DNA of 34,376 nt. Source: Armatimonadota bacterium (GTDB lineage: Bacteria; Armatimonadota; Zipacnadia; Zipacnadales; FEN-943). The stretch covers positions 7,283 to 41,658 of the forward strand of contig PMZA01000378.1 in NCBI GenBank assembly GCA_003170595.1, written 5' to 3'. This document shows, one piece after another, positions 4,993 to 14,500 of this stretch. How positions within the stretch are numbered: the first letter of the stretch is position 1; every line of letters starts with the position of its first letter. Below the pieces are notes generated by a model, which saw only the letters and a list, made by a program, of their open reading frames with translations, was not told where the DNA came from and did no database searches. Both the position numbers and the translations under genes were made by a program.

Positions 4993-7245
4993 CTACCTCC
5001 CGGCCAGGAGTCGCACGCACCAGTCTGCCACATGCCGCCGGGCGTGATCGTAGTCCTCGAGGCTCCATCCGTTCGGCAAGTTGAGCGAGCCGCCGATAGT
5101 GACCTTGCCGTCCTTGGTGGTCACCTTGTCCCACGCCGGAGTCTCTCGCACACTCGAGTTGTACTTGATGCTCGCGAGGATCTCTTTGAGGTCGCTCTCA
5201 GCACGAGACGCAAGCTCCGCCGATCGCCCGCCCTTCTTGCGCGCGGCGACGATGAGATCCCGCAGCAGCGCGATGTATCGATAGTCGTCGATGCCTTCGC
5301 GCATGCCTTCCCAGCCGATCGATGGCCCGCCGACGTGCCCATGCCCCGGCGGATAGTAGGCGACCTCATCGCCGAGCGGTCCGTCCTGGTCGTCGTAGGG
5401 ATCGCCAGCGACGGACTGGTACGCCCAGTTGAAGCAGCCGTCGATGCCCGCCGCTTCCTGGAACCAGCCCGCCACGTACCGGTCGACCACGGGCCGGTAG
5501 AACTCGACGTCGCAGTTGTAGATGAGCACCGTCTTGCCGTCCTTATGCGCCGAGGCGACGACCTCCGGCGGAGGCAGCGAGCCGTTGAAGTTCCACACGT
5601 CGCACAGCGGCCCGGCTACGTGGCGGAAGTAGTCGTCATCGGGACCGTCCTGCTCGGTCACGATGCCCGGCGCGAGCCGGCGAAGGATGTCGAGGAGGAC
5701 GCGATTGCGCTCCCCTGCGTCCGCTCCGCCCCAGGCGGGTTCATCGACCGGCTGGACGATGATCTTCGGCCCCTTCTGCTTCGCGGCGTAGTCCTCGACG
5801 TACTTCCAGATCCCGGCATAGGCCTCGGCGAAGCGCGGCTGATTGATCGGCCCGGCGGCGATATCCTGGGGCGTGTCGGCAAGCTGGAGCAGGGGCGCCG
5901 GGAAGCCGAGGTCGTGGTATAGCTGCATGAAGGTCTCATACCGCCCCTGCCCGGCGGGGAGGAAGTCCACGCGCTTGGCCTCGACATTGTTCTGCGCCGG
6001 GTCCCAGCCGAAGCAGAGGCCGACCGATGTCATGCCGTGGGCGCGCATGTCACGGAGGTGCGCCTCGAGCTTGACGAGGTCCTCGCCTTCCTCGAAGGCC
6101 GTCGGGCCCGTGTAGTAGACGCCCCACAGCTTGTCCTTCACCTCGGGCAGGGCGAAGGGGTAGATGTGGAGGGACACCGGAATCTGCACCGGCGCGCCCG
6201 ACGCGGTGGGGGAGAGGGGCTTCTCGGCGACGGTGACGATCGCCTTGTAGTCACCCGGCTTCGCATCCGGAGGGACATGGACCGTGAGCCAGAATCGCCC
6301 GACCCGCCCGGCCGCGAGGTCGACGCCCTCCTTCGGCTGCGCCTCAAGCAGAACGGGCATCCCCGCGATGTAGCGCGTGTCAGGATAGGTCCAGCGCTTG
6401 TCGAGGGCACGTACGACGCGCACGTCGACGGCGCTCGCGGCGATCTTGGCCTGGCCGCTGACGCGGTCGACATTCCCCGGCCCGGTGAAGTCGGAGATCA
6501 TCGCGGTGAGGCCATGCAAATCGCGTCGTGCCGCAATACAGATCGTCAGCGGCTCATACTCGCCCCGCGCGGCGGCGATGGACGGCTTGGGCGCAGGCTC
6601 ATCCTCGGCCGGCCAGTCGTCGGCGAAGACGTGCTGCATCCACGGCCGCTCGAAGGCGATCATCGCCGGCCCGGTGGGGGAGGGGAGGCCCGTGGGCACG
6701 CGGTCGGGCACATGGGTCACGGCCAGGAAGCTGCCCTCGAGGGTGACCAGGCGGAAGTGGTCGAAGAATAGCTCGACGTCGCCGCGGGGCTTGCTGATGT
6801 AGATGTAGACGCGCTGGAGGTGGGCCAGGTCGAGGTCGTACTTGAGCGAGCGTAGCCAGATCTTGATATGCGTCGTGGCCCCGGGCGCCAGGCTCTCGCC
6901 GCCGAAGACGCGCTTGCCGCTGAGGTCGTCAACGCGCCAGGCGAGCGGCGTGGGTTGGGCGGCGGGAGAGAAGACGTCGAAGGCCAGCGCGCCCGCGGAG
7001 GTCTGGTCGGGGGCGTCGAAGTTGAGGCTGAAGCCGGGCCACGAGTCGGCCTCAGAGCCCGCGAAGACGACGTGGAGGGAATGATCGCCATCGGTTGCGT
7101 GCTCGGCGACGCGCTCGAAAACTTTGAGGCCGGAGCCCTGGGCGAGCTGGGCGACGTCCGACGGGTCCTCGAAGGACAGGGGCAGGCGCGTGGACACCGT
7201 GGCGAGGGAAAGCACCAGCATCGCCGCGTTCGCGGTCGCAAGCAT
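4993..7245 (-). CDS. Secreted DUF4091 (GH123-like) protein
   Basis: A 750-residue exported protein. A short hydrophobic N-terminus (about 1-20) is followed by a beta-rich region opening with PLSFEDPSD (about 23-165) that resembles a carbohydrate-binding jelly roll. A beta-sandwich lies at about 200-370, and the DUF4091 catalytic-like domain at about 380-740 includes QPVDEPAWGG, FNWAYQS and MREGIDDYRYI. DUF4091 proteins are related to GH123-type glycosidases, but their substrates are mostly unknown. The start ATG 7245 follows GGAGGTG by five bases. Its stop lies just before the partition repeats. A second DUF4091 protein lies at 15097-17280. Confidence 0.85.
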   Translation of the reverse strand: MLATANAAMLVLSLATVSTRLPLSFEDPSDVAQLAQGSGLKVFERVAEHATDGDHSLHVVFAGSEADSWPGFSLNFDAPDQTSAGALAFDVFSPAAQPTPLAWRVDDLSGKRVFGGESLAPGATTHIKIWLRSLKYDLDLAHLQRVYIYISKPRGDVELFFDHFRLVTLEGSFLAVTHVPDRVPTGLPSPTGPAMIAFERPWMQHVFADDWPAEDEPAPKPSIAAARGEYEPLTICIAARRDLHGLTAMISDFTGPGNVDRVSGQAKIAASAVDVRVVRALDKRWTYPDTRYIAGMPVLLEAQPKEGVDLAAGRVGRFWLTVHVPPDAKPGDYKAIVTVAEKPLSPTASGAPVQIPVSLHIYPFALPEVKDKLWGVYYTGPTAFEEGEDLVKLEAHLRDMRAHGMTSVGLCFGWDPAQNNVEAKRVDFLPAGQGRYETFMQLYHDLGFPAPLLQLADTPQDIAAGPINQPRFAEAYAGIWKYVEDYAAKQKGPKIIVQPVDEPAWGGADAGERNRVLLDILRRLAPGIVTEQDGPDDDYFRHVAGPLCDVWNFNGSLPPPEVVASAHKDGKTVLIYNCDVEFYRPVVDRYVAGWFQEAAGIDGCFNWAYQSVAGDPYDDQDGPLGDEVAYYPPGHGHVGGPSIGWEGMREGIDDYRYIALLRDLIVAARKKGGRSAELASRAESDLKEILASIKYNSSVRETPAWDKVTTKDGKVTIGGSLNLPNGWSLEDYDHARRHVADWCVRLLAGR

Positions 7246-7406
7246 GGCGACACCTCCGCGCAGCCGATTCGCTGGCGCGAAGCAATGCCCTCCACGGAGT
7301 TCCGCCGCAAGACCATCGGCAGCAGAAGTGCACCATCATGGAACGTCGGAAGGTGTAAGATAGTCCAACGGGGGAAGGGAGAGGCTTGCTCGGAGGTGAG
7401 CCCGCG

Positions 7407-8561
7407 GTGCGAAACACGTTGTGGGCTGGCGCAGTTGTGTTGGTCCTTCTCACGTTGGCTGCCGGGTGTGGTGGCGGCGGTGGCGGTAGCACGACGACTG
7501 GCGGCGGCACTTCGGCCTCGGTCGGCACCCTATCGGCCAAGGTCACGACGGCAGGCGTCGCGGTATCGACCCTCCAGGTCTCGGTGGATGGGCAGCCGGT
7601 GACTGCGCCTATCGCAGCCGATGGCAGCTTCACCGTCCCGGGACTTCCTCCCGGCGACCACGTCGTTGATGTCGTCGAGAACGGCGGCATGATGGCCGGT
7701 CGCGCGACCTTCACCATCACCGGTGGCGGCACCGCAACTCTTCCGGTTCCGATCCCCCTGACGGGCTCCGGCCTGATCACGGGCATGGTGACCACGCAGG
7801 CGGGGACAGGCCCCTCGACGCCGATGGCCGGCGTGGAAGTCGACGCACGCGGTGGCCTGACGCCGATGATGGGTGCCGGTGGAAGTACTACCGTGGGGTC
7901 GCCTACCGATCCGACCGCGCCGCTCATCTATCCGCCGCCGCCGCTCCTGACGTACACCGCGATCACTGCCGCCGATGGCACCTACAAGATGACAGGCGTG
8001 GCCTCCGGGCCGTACCTGGTGAGCGTGGTTGTGCCGGGCTTCAAGCCGGCGTATGCGTGGGTCTTCGTGACGGCCGATGCGACCGTGACGGCTGACTTCG
8101 TGCTCGAAGCGGTAGTCACGCCCGGAATTGGCACGGTGTCGGGCACGGTGACGGGATCGAAGACTGACGGCACGACGGCACCGCTGGAGGGCGCCACGGT
8201 GATCATCGCGATGGGGACGGCGTGGATACCTCCCGCTCCTCAGCCGATGCCGATGATGTCGCTGGGCGCGAGCGCGGTGGCGACCCCGATCATGCCTCCG
8301 CCGGACATTGCGGTGAAGGTCTTCCGCACGCTGACGGATGCCAGCGGCCACTATAGCCTCAACGTTCCGGCAGGCGCCGGAAAGGCGATAGCCTGGGCGC
8401 AAGGGTATGTGCCGAACAACCAGGCGATCACAGTGACGGCGGATGCGACGCTGCCGCTGGACTTCCTGCTGAAGGAACTCACGAACGTTCCGCCGATGCC
8501 GCCGCCGGTTCCGCCGGGGCCGCCCGCACCGCCCGGTGGTGGGACGACGAGCAGCGGGTAG
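7407..8561 (+). CDS. Lipoprotein with carboxypeptidase-regulatory-like repeats
   Basis: About 384 residues. The signal peptide MRNTLWAGAVVLVLLTLAAGC ends in a clear lipobox (LAAGC) followed by a glycine run. Two or three segments then carry the transthyretin/CarboxypepD_reg-like pattern, for example AADGSFTVPGLPPGDHVV, AADGTYKMTGVASGPYLVSV and DASGHYSLNVPAG. Such domains are surface beta-sandwiches. The sequence is rich in Pro, Met and Thr and ends in PPPVPPGPPAPPGG. The ORF track starts at TTG 7386, but GTG 7407 follows GGAGGTGA by seven bases and starts a normal signal peptide. A strong terminator lies just downstream. No enzymatic motif is seen. It is probably a cell-surface structural or binding protein. 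Confidence 0.75.
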   Translation: MRNTLWAGAVVLVLLTLAAGCGGGGGGSTTTGGGTSASVGTLSAKVTTAGVAVSTLQVSVDGQPVTAPIAADGSFTVPGLPPGDHVVDVVENGGMMAGRATFTITGGGTATLPVPIPLTGSGLITGMVTTQAGTGPSTPMAGVEVDARGGLTPMMGAGGSTTVGSPTDPTAPLIYPPPPLLTYTAITAADGTYKMTGVASGPYLVSVVVPGFKPAYAWVFVTADATVTADFVLEAVVTPGIGTVSGTVTGSKTDGTTAPLEGATVIIAMGTAWIPPAPQPMPMMSLGASAVATPIMPPPDIAVKVFRTLTDASGHYSLNVPAGAGKAIAWAQGYVPNNQAITVTADATLPLDFLLKELTNVPPMPPPVPPGPPAPPGGGTTSSG

Positions 8562-8592
8562 GGCCTGGCTATATCTGAGACATGCAACGAAC

Positions 8593-8634
8593 GAGCCCGC
8601 GGGCAGGATGCGCCGCGGGCTCTTTTCTTTTCGC
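8593..8634 (+). terminator. Rho-independent terminator after the lipoprotein gene
   Basis: A 10-bp perfect stem, GAGCCCGCGG (8593-8602) and CCGCGGGCTC (8613-8622), is followed by TTTTCTTTT. It is placed about 30 bases after the lipoprotein stop. Confidence 0.9.
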
Positions 8635-8643
8635 CGGAGGTCT

Positions 8644-8679
8644 GGCTTGCTGTAGGGCGGGGATTCACTCCCCGCCGCG
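8644..8679. repeat. Hairpin repeat family B, copy 2
   Basis: GGCTTGCTGTAGGGCGGGGATTCACTCCCCGCC. Same family as 4903, in the opposite orientation, with stem GGCGGGG/CCCCGCC. Confidence 0.85.
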
Positions 8680-8690
8680 CGTCATGCGAG

Positions 8691-8756
8691 GAAAGCGGGC
8701 CGGATTCGAGATGAGCACGCTTCGCGTGCTCCCTCGGATGCGGCCCCTCCGAAAGA
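8691..8756. repeat. Nested-hairpin repeat family C, copy 1
   Basis: The outer arms GGGCCGGATTCG and CGGATGCGGCCC enclose an inner hairpin GAGCACG-CTTCG-CGTGCTC. The tail CCTCCGAAA is shared with the copy at 27671, whose inner stem is entirely different. Confidence 0.75.
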
Positions 8757-8775
8757 CCATCCAGAGGCCCGGCCG

Positions 8776-10056
8776 TCATGTCTTGCGCTGGCGGATCTTC
8801 GCGGCGGGGAAGAGGATGTTGTTGAGGATGAGGCGATAGCCCGGGCTGTTCTTGTGCAGGCGCAGGTCGGTCGGCGGCTCACCGACGGTATGCGCATAGT
8901 CCTCCGGATCGTGGCCGCCGAGGAACGTGAAGGTCCCCTTGCCGTAGTCGCCGTGGATGTACTTCACCTTGTTCTGCCCCGGGAAGTCGCCCAGCACAAT
9001 CACCGTATCGCGCAAAGCCGACCGCCGGAAGGCCGAGGTCTGCCCGAGGTAGTCGAGCACGCGGTCGGTGTGGTCCTGCACGAGCATCGAGCAGATGGGG
9101 TCCTGCTTGGCCGAAAACACGAATAGGTCGAAGGTCTCGCCGCGCGAGGCCGTGCTTGGATTCGGCGGCTGGACGTCGATGTCGGCGATCTCCTCGACGA
9201 GGGGATTCGGAATCGTTTTGAAGTCGCGGAAGGCGAAGGTCGGGCGGAAGTCGAGCTTCTCGTTGGCGTGAGGATCGGTCGGCGTGCCGTCTATCTGAGC
9301 CGGGACGATGTCGATGCCACGCGCCGCGAGGGCCACGTCTAGGCTGTCGCAGGCCGAGCACATGGCGAAGAGGAATCCCCCGCCGGAGACCCACTTCGCG
9401 ATCTCGGTCGCGACCGCGGCCTTCTCCGTCTGCACGCTCGGATAGCCGAGGTCGGACGCGGCCTGCCGCGAGACGAGGACCTGTTGCTGGTACCAGGGCT
9501 CGGCGCCGAAATGGGACCAGAACTTGCCGAACTGGCCGGTGAAATCCTCGTGGTGGAGATGGAGCCAGTCGATGTTCTTAAGGCCGCCGGCGAGAATCTC
9601 GCGATCCCACAGCTTCTGGAAGGGCACCTGCGCGTAGGTGAGGGCGAGGGTTACGGCGTCATCCCACGGGCGCTTGTCGGGTGGGATATAGACGCCGATC
9701 CGCGCCGCGCGGGTGAGGGTGATGCGCTCCATGTTCTCGGCGCGAATCTGAGCGAAGATGGCGCCGGCCTGGGCCTCGGCGATGGGGGAGAAGGCGACCC
9801 CAAGCTCATCCGCCCGCGCGCGGACGTCGGGCTTGTCGGGGAGGAGGAAGGAGCCGCCGCGATAGTTGAGCAGCCAGTCGCACTGGTACCCGCGCGGGGC
9901 GTCGAGGCACCAGTAGGTGAGCCCGTAGGCGCGCAGATGGTCGGTCTGAGCGCGGTCCATCGGGATAAGCAGATATGCGGCCGAAGAGACGGTCGGGAGT
10001 AGCATGAACAGGGCGGCAACAACCAGTGGCAGCCACTGAGAAGCGCGAGTGGTCAT
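8776..10056 (-). CDS. Exported protein of the Bacteroidota 'asparagine synthetase B' type
   Basis: About 426 residues with a Sec signal peptide (WLPLVVAALFMLLPTVSSAA), then YLLIPMDRAQTDHLRAYGLTYW and LLNYRGGSFLLPD. From memory this N-terminus matches exported Bacteroidota proteins that databases label asparagine synthetase B. I see no N-terminal catalytic Cys of glutamine amidotransferases and no ATP-binding SGGxDS motif, so true asparagine synthesis is unlikely. The region GGGFLFAMCSACDSLD and the final LGGHDPEDY resemble a glutamine-amidotransferase-like or ThuA-like fold, but this is weak. I chose ATG 10056 rather than TTG 10059. A TATAAT hexamer lies only eight bases upstream, which predicts a leaderless transcript. 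The function is unknown. Confidence 0.72.
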   Translation of the reverse strand: MTTRASQWLPLVVAALFMLLPTVSSAAYLLIPMDRAQTDHLRAYGLTYWCLDAPRGYQCDWLLNYRGGSFLLPDKPDVRARADELGVAFSPIAEAQAGAIFAQIRAENMERITLTRAARIGVYIPPDKRPWDDAVTLALTYAQVPFQKLWDREILAGGLKNIDWLHLHHEDFTGQFGKFWSHFGAEPWYQQQVLVSRQAASDLGYPSVQTEKAAVATEIAKWVSGGGFLFAMCSACDSLDVALAARGIDIVPAQIDGTPTDPHANEKLDFRPTFAFRDFKTIPNPLVEEIADIDVQPPNPSTASRGETFDLFVFSAKQDPICSMLVQDHTDRVLDYLGQTSAFRRSALRDTVIVLGDFPGQNKVKYIHGDYGKGTFTFLGGHDPEDYAHTVGEPPTDLRLHKNSPGYRLILNNILFPAAKIRQRKT

Positions 10057-10064
10057 CAAGGGCG

Positions 10065-10070
10065 ATTATA
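10065..10070 (-). promoter_or_regulatory. Perfect TATAAT -10 close to a start codon
   Basis: On the minus strand TATAAT ends eight bases before ATG 10056, so transcription should start at or next to the start codon. No Shine-Dalgarno sequence and no clear -35 are present. This is consistent with leaderless translation. Confidence 0.6.
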
Positions 10071-10122
10071 CCCCGCGGCGACCGACCACCGCGGCCCCAT
10101 CGCCTCGTCGCCCCCGCGCGTC

Positions 10123-10276
10123 TGTCATCCTTGCGATGCGTAGCATCGCCGAGGCGACGGATTGCGTCGCCGACGAAGGATCTCCTTTTGGCTTGTTGGA
10201 GCGCACAGCGATAGTCAGCCGTCATCGACAAAAGGAGATCCTTCGGTCGGCACAGATCGCCTTCCTCAGGATGACA
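10123..10276. repeat. Palindromic repeat family A, copy 2
   Basis: It starts TGTCATCC and ends GGATGACA. The inner arms GAAGGATCTCCTTTT and AAAAGGAGATCCTTC face each other across a variable centre. A smaller nested palindrome, GCGATGC-GTA-GCATCGC, lies near 10133. This fills part of the 500-base gap before 10566, which holds no gene. Confidence 0.85.
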
Positions 10277-10368
10277 ACCTTGGAACTCCCGGACGGTCTG
10301 GACCAGGGGGAGGACGCACACGGCCGCCCGGCCCATCTTTCGTCCTTCCGCCTTTGGTTGTCATCCTG

Positions 10369-10479
10369 AGCCTGAGCTTGTCGAAGGCGAAGGATCCCCG
10401 CACCAACTGCCCGGCCCAATCTACGATGGCGGTCCGGGGGATCCTCCGTCAGGCCCAGGGTGCCTTCCTCAGGATGACA
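10369..10479. repeat. Palindromic repeat family A, copy 3 (variant)
   Basis: The outer arms TGTCATCCTGAG and CTCAGGATGACA match the family. The inner pair here is GGATCCCCG and CGGGGGATCC instead of the usual GGATCTCC, so the inner arms have changed together. A CCTGAGCTTGTCGAAGGCGAAGG segment follows the left arm. Confidence 0.8.
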
Positions 10480-10545
10480 TCCAAAGGCAGAAAGGCAAAG
10501 GCGGAAGTACCGCGCGGCGGGCCCTACAGGGAGCCGGAGCCGCTG

Positions 10546-10554
10546 TGCTAAAAT
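10546..10554 (+). promoter_or_regulatory. Extended -10 promoter of the DUF6775 gene
   Basis: TGCTAAAAT fits an extended -10 (TGnTAnAAT-like). It ends 11 bases before ATG 10566, so the predicted leader is only a few bases long. No -35 and no Shine-Dalgarno sequence are visible. Confidence 0.5.
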
Positions 10555-10565
10555 GGCCTGCGATC

Positions 10566-11402
10566 ATGACTGACGAACACCTGCCCAAGCCGTGGACGCG
10601 CCTGCGCCATGTATTCGTGTACGACGACCCCGACACCGAGGGCCTCAACACGGATGCCCTCGCGCGCTTCCTCGCCGATGCGTTGCCCCAGGCAGAGGTC
10701 CGCGTCCGCAACGACTACCTCACCCACCAGCTTCGCCGCTATGCCGAGGAGGGCGGCGAGGAACTTATCGCCCAGCTTACCGGGCAGTTCACGCGCGCGC
10801 AGGTGGACAATCTCGTGCACCCGGCCGACCGTGGACTACTGCCGCCCGAGGCTCCGGCTGACCTCGGCCTCGGCGAGATCTATCGCGGCCAGGCGCTGCA
10901 GGCGATCCTCGCACTCATGATGCTCGCTGACGAGGATAGCCTCGACCAGCTGCACATCGTGCTGACCTCGATGGTCTTCGGCGACTGGGATGAGCACACC
11001 CGGGACTTCCGAGTGCGAGTGGGATGCCTGGGACAGCCGAGTCTCATATCTACGACTGGCCTCATCGAGGGTCCTGCACGGCCGCGCGACTTCGAGGTCC
11101 TGCGCACGCAGATGGCGGTCATGGGCCTCGACGAGGACATCGCCGACCTCGCGGAGGCCTTCGAGCCGCGCGCTCTCGGCTATGGCGACCGGCGCATCAC
11201 GACCTGCTTGCAGGGCTATGCGCTGATGGCAATCATGTACCGGGCGTATGGCGAGGGCCCGTGCGAGGATCCGACCTGTCGTCTCCACGACGCGGCAACG
11301 CAGGAAGAGCTTATCGAGTGCCAGTGCAGCGAGGATGCGGGCCTCTGCGAACGCCATTCAGCGATGCTTGTCGCCCTCGCCACCGGCGTTGATCCAGTCT
11401 GA
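10566..11402 (+). CDS. DUF6775-like putative metallopeptidase
   Basis: About 278 residues, soluble. The central LHIVLTSMVFGDWDEHTRDFRVRV, then SLISTTGLIEGPARPRDF and the C-terminal GPCEDPTCRLHDA, match from memory the DUF6775 'putative metallopeptidase' family that I associate mainly with archaea. Seven cysteines lie in the second half, five of them in a cluster (CEDPTC, CQC, LCERH) that could bind a metal. No HExxH motif is present, so peptidase activity is uncertain. The ORF track starts at GTG 10545, but ATG 10566 (MTDEHLPKPW) sits correctly after the extended -10. It stands alone between two palindromic repeats and the GH106 gene. Transfer from another lineage is possible but not shown. 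Confidence 0.72.
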   Translation: MTDEHLPKPWTRLRHVFVYDDPDTEGLNTDALARFLADALPQAEVRVRNDYLTHQLRRYAEEGGEELIAQLTGQFTRAQVDNLVHPADRGLLPPEAPADLGLGEIYRGQALQAILALMMLADEDSLDQLHIVLTSMVFGDWDEHTRDFRVRVGCLGQPSLISTTGLIEGPARPRDFEVLRTQMAVMGLDEDIADLAEAFEPRALGYGDRRITTCLQGYALMAIMYRAYGEGPCEDPTCRLHDAATQEELIECQCSEDAGLCERHSAMLVALATGVDPV

Positions 11403-11433
11403 CGCCGGCGCGCGCAAAGGAAACTTCCCCGAA

Positions 11434-11502
11434 GTGCTGAAAGAGCGCATGTACCGTGGCGCGGCGGTCATCGTCACGGCCAAGAACCAGGGGGAACGAT
11501 GA
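11434..11502 (+). CDS. Possible 22-residue ORF coupled to the GH106 gene
   Basis: GTG 11434 opens MLKERMYRGAAVIVTAKNQGER. Its TGA overlaps the ATG of the next gene in ATGATGA. An AAGGAAA lies 11 bases upstream. The peptide looks protein-like and the stop-start overlap suits translational coupling, but it may be chance. An alternative is a frameshifted tail of the DUF6775 gene, since the same frame is open back to 11248. Confidence 0.25.
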   Translation: MLKERMYRGAAVIVTAKNQGER

Positions 11503-14500
11503 TGAGACGAGGACTGCTAGCTGCTCTTCTATTGGTACTGCTCGGCTGCGCGGTCCAGGCGGCGCAGGCACCTCCGCCATCTCTCGACCAGAGCTTCCGC
11601 ACGCCGCCGGACAGCGCGCGGATGTGGGTTTACTGGTTCTGGCTGAACAGCAACATCACGAAGATCGGCATCACCTCCGACCTCGAGGCCATGAAGCGCG
11701 TCGGCATCGGCGGTGTGCTCATCATGGAAGTCGACCAGGGCGCGCCGGTCGGCCCGGTGCCCTTCGCGAGTCCCAAGTGGCACGAACTCTTCACCTACAT
11801 GATCTCCGAGGCTCATCGCCTCGGCATCGAAGTCAACATGAACGATGACGCCGGCTGGAACGGCAGCGGCGGGCCGTGGATCAAGCCCGAGCAGGCGATG
11901 CAGAAGGTCGTCTCCACCGAGACCGTGGTCCCGGGCGGCGCCCACTTCGACGCCGTCCTCGCCCAGCCGCCGACGGTGGCCGGCTTCTATCGCGACATCG
12001 CCGTCTATGCCTACCCGACGCCGGCGGACTATCACCTGCCGGATTGGCAGCAGAAGTGCGGACTGGACCGCGGTGAATTCGGCTCGCCGGCGACCTACCC
12101 GACGATCCCCGCCGAGCAGACCATCCCGCGCGGGAAGATGATCGACCTGACCGCGAAGATGGCGGCCGACGGCCACCTCACCTGGGACGCGCCCGAGGGG
12201 CAGTGGACGGTCCTGCGCGTGGGCTACACCTGCACCGGCGCGCAGAATGGCCCGTCCCCCGACTCCGGTCGCGGCCTCGAATGCGACAAGCTCAGCCCCG
12301 AGGGCATCGAGGCCCAGTTCAACGGCTTTGTCAGCAAGTTCATCGACGACGCAGGCCCCTACGCCGGGCAGGGCAAGACGTTGGTCCGCACGCACATCGA
12401 TAGCTGGGAGAACGGGTCGCAGAACTGGACGGCCCGCTTCCGTGAGGAGTTTCAGCGCCGCCGCGGCTATGATCCGCTGCCCTACCTGCCCGCGATGACC
12501 GGGCGCGTCGTCGATAGCGTCGAGGTCACCGAGCGCTTCTTGTACGACGTGCGCCAGACGATCTCGGACCTGATCTGCGACAACTACGCCGGCCACCTGC
12601 GCGAGCTTGCGAACAAGCGCGGCGTGGACCTCTCCATCGAAGCCTACGGCGGCACGACGGTGGACGACATGGCCTATGGCGGTCGCGCCGGTGAGCCGAT
12701 GGGCGAGTTCTGGTGGACGGGCTACTACGACAGCACGCTCCAGGAGATGTCCGCGTCGGCGCACGTCTACGGCAAGAACATCTGCGGGGCGGAGTCCTTC
12801 ACCTCGGACAACAACGAGAAGTGGCTAGCCTGGCCCGGGAACATCAAGAGCATGGGCGACCGCGCCTTCTGCGCGGGCATCAACCGCTTCGTCATACACC
12901 GCTACGCGCTGCAGCCGTGGAAGGACCGCAAGCCCGGCATGTCGATGGGGCCGTGGGGTCTCCACTACGAGCGCACCCAGACCTGGTGGGAGCAGTCGAA
13001 GCCGTGGCATGAGTATGTGGCCCGTTGCCAGTACATGCTGAGGCTGGGCCTGCCTGTGGTCGACGTCCTCTGCCTCGAACCTGAGGGCGCCTCGCGCAGC
13101 TACAACCCGCCGCTGGGCTTCAAGCGCGCCGGCTACAAGGCCGATGGCTGCCCGACTGATGCGCTGCTGACGAGGGCAAAGGTGAGGGACGGGCGCATCG
13201 TTTTTCCGGATGGCATGAGCTACCGGATGCTGCTCCTGCCGGGCGCCGAGACGATGACGCCCGCGCTGCTGACGAAGCTCGACGAGATGGCCCGCGAAGG
13301 CGCCACCATCGTCGGCCCGCCGCCCACCAAGGCGCCGGGGCTCACCGACTACCCGCAGTGTGACGCCGAGGTCTCCGACCTGGCCGACAGGCTGTGGGGA
13401 TCGGGCAAGATCGTCCGCGACAAGGACCCCGTGAAGGTCCTCGCGTCGGCCGGAGTCTCGCCTGACTTCACCTCGGACCACGTCCTCGAGTTCATCCACC
13501 GCCGCGTCGGCGATACCGACGTGTACTTCGTCGCCAACAGCTTCAGCCACGCGGTCAACGCGACCTGCGCCTTCCGCGTGGGCGACCGGGCGCCGGAGCT
13601 GTGGAACCCGGAGACCGGGGCGATGGTGCAGCCGGCGGCCTACCAGGTCAGCGGCGGCGTCACGAAGATGCCGCTGCGCTTCGAGGCGGCCCAGTCCGTC
13701 TTCGTCGTCTTCCGCCTGCGGCCGAGTGAGGGCCGCCCGCCCAAGGCCGACCCGATCGTGCGCATCACTCGCGATGGCCAAGACCTCTGGCCCGCGACCG
13801 CCATCCAGGCGCCGATCACCATCCTCAAGGCGACCTGGGGTCCCCCCGGCGATCAGGCACGGACCAAGGACGTCACCGATCAGGTCCGCCGCAAGGTCGA
13901 GGGCGGAGCGTCCTCCTTCGTCGTCGCCGAACTTGCCGCCGAGGGCGATCCGGCCTTCGGCATCGTCAAGACCCTCACCGTCGAGTACGAGGTGAAGGGC
14001 AAGACCCTCACTACCAGCGCCACCGACCCCGAGGTCATCGTGTTCGAGGTTACTGATGAGGCACCGGCAGGGGCGCTGCATATCGAGCGCCGCGCGGATG
14101 GACAGATCGTCGTCCAGGGAGCCGAGCCCGGTCAGTATGCGCTGCGCACGGCGGCCGGCAAGACGTTGGCGTTCAAGGCCTCGGCGACACCCTCCGCGGG
14201 AGTGGTCGGGCCGTGGGACCTGCGCTTCCCGCCGAACTGGGGCGCTCCGCCGCCGGTGAAGCTCGACAACCTGATATCGTGGAGCGACCATCCCGATGCC
14301 GGCGTGAAGTACTTCTCCGGCACCGCGACGTATACCAAGACGATACAGATCCCGAGCACCATGCTCGTCCCCGGGCGGCATCTCCTTCTCGACCTCGGGC
14401 GAGTTGAGGTCATCGCCCGTGTCGCCCTGAACGGGAAGGACCTCGGCATCGCCTGGCACACACCGTACCGCGTCGACCTCACCTCGGCTGCGCGTCCAGG

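Noticed and set aside
9105-9125. Iteron-like word CTTGGCCGAAAACACGAATAG
   Set aside because: It shares the GAAAACAC core but needs an insertion to align, and it encodes the ordinary FVFSAKQ of a protein, so coding coincidence is likely. Counted only as a weak case.
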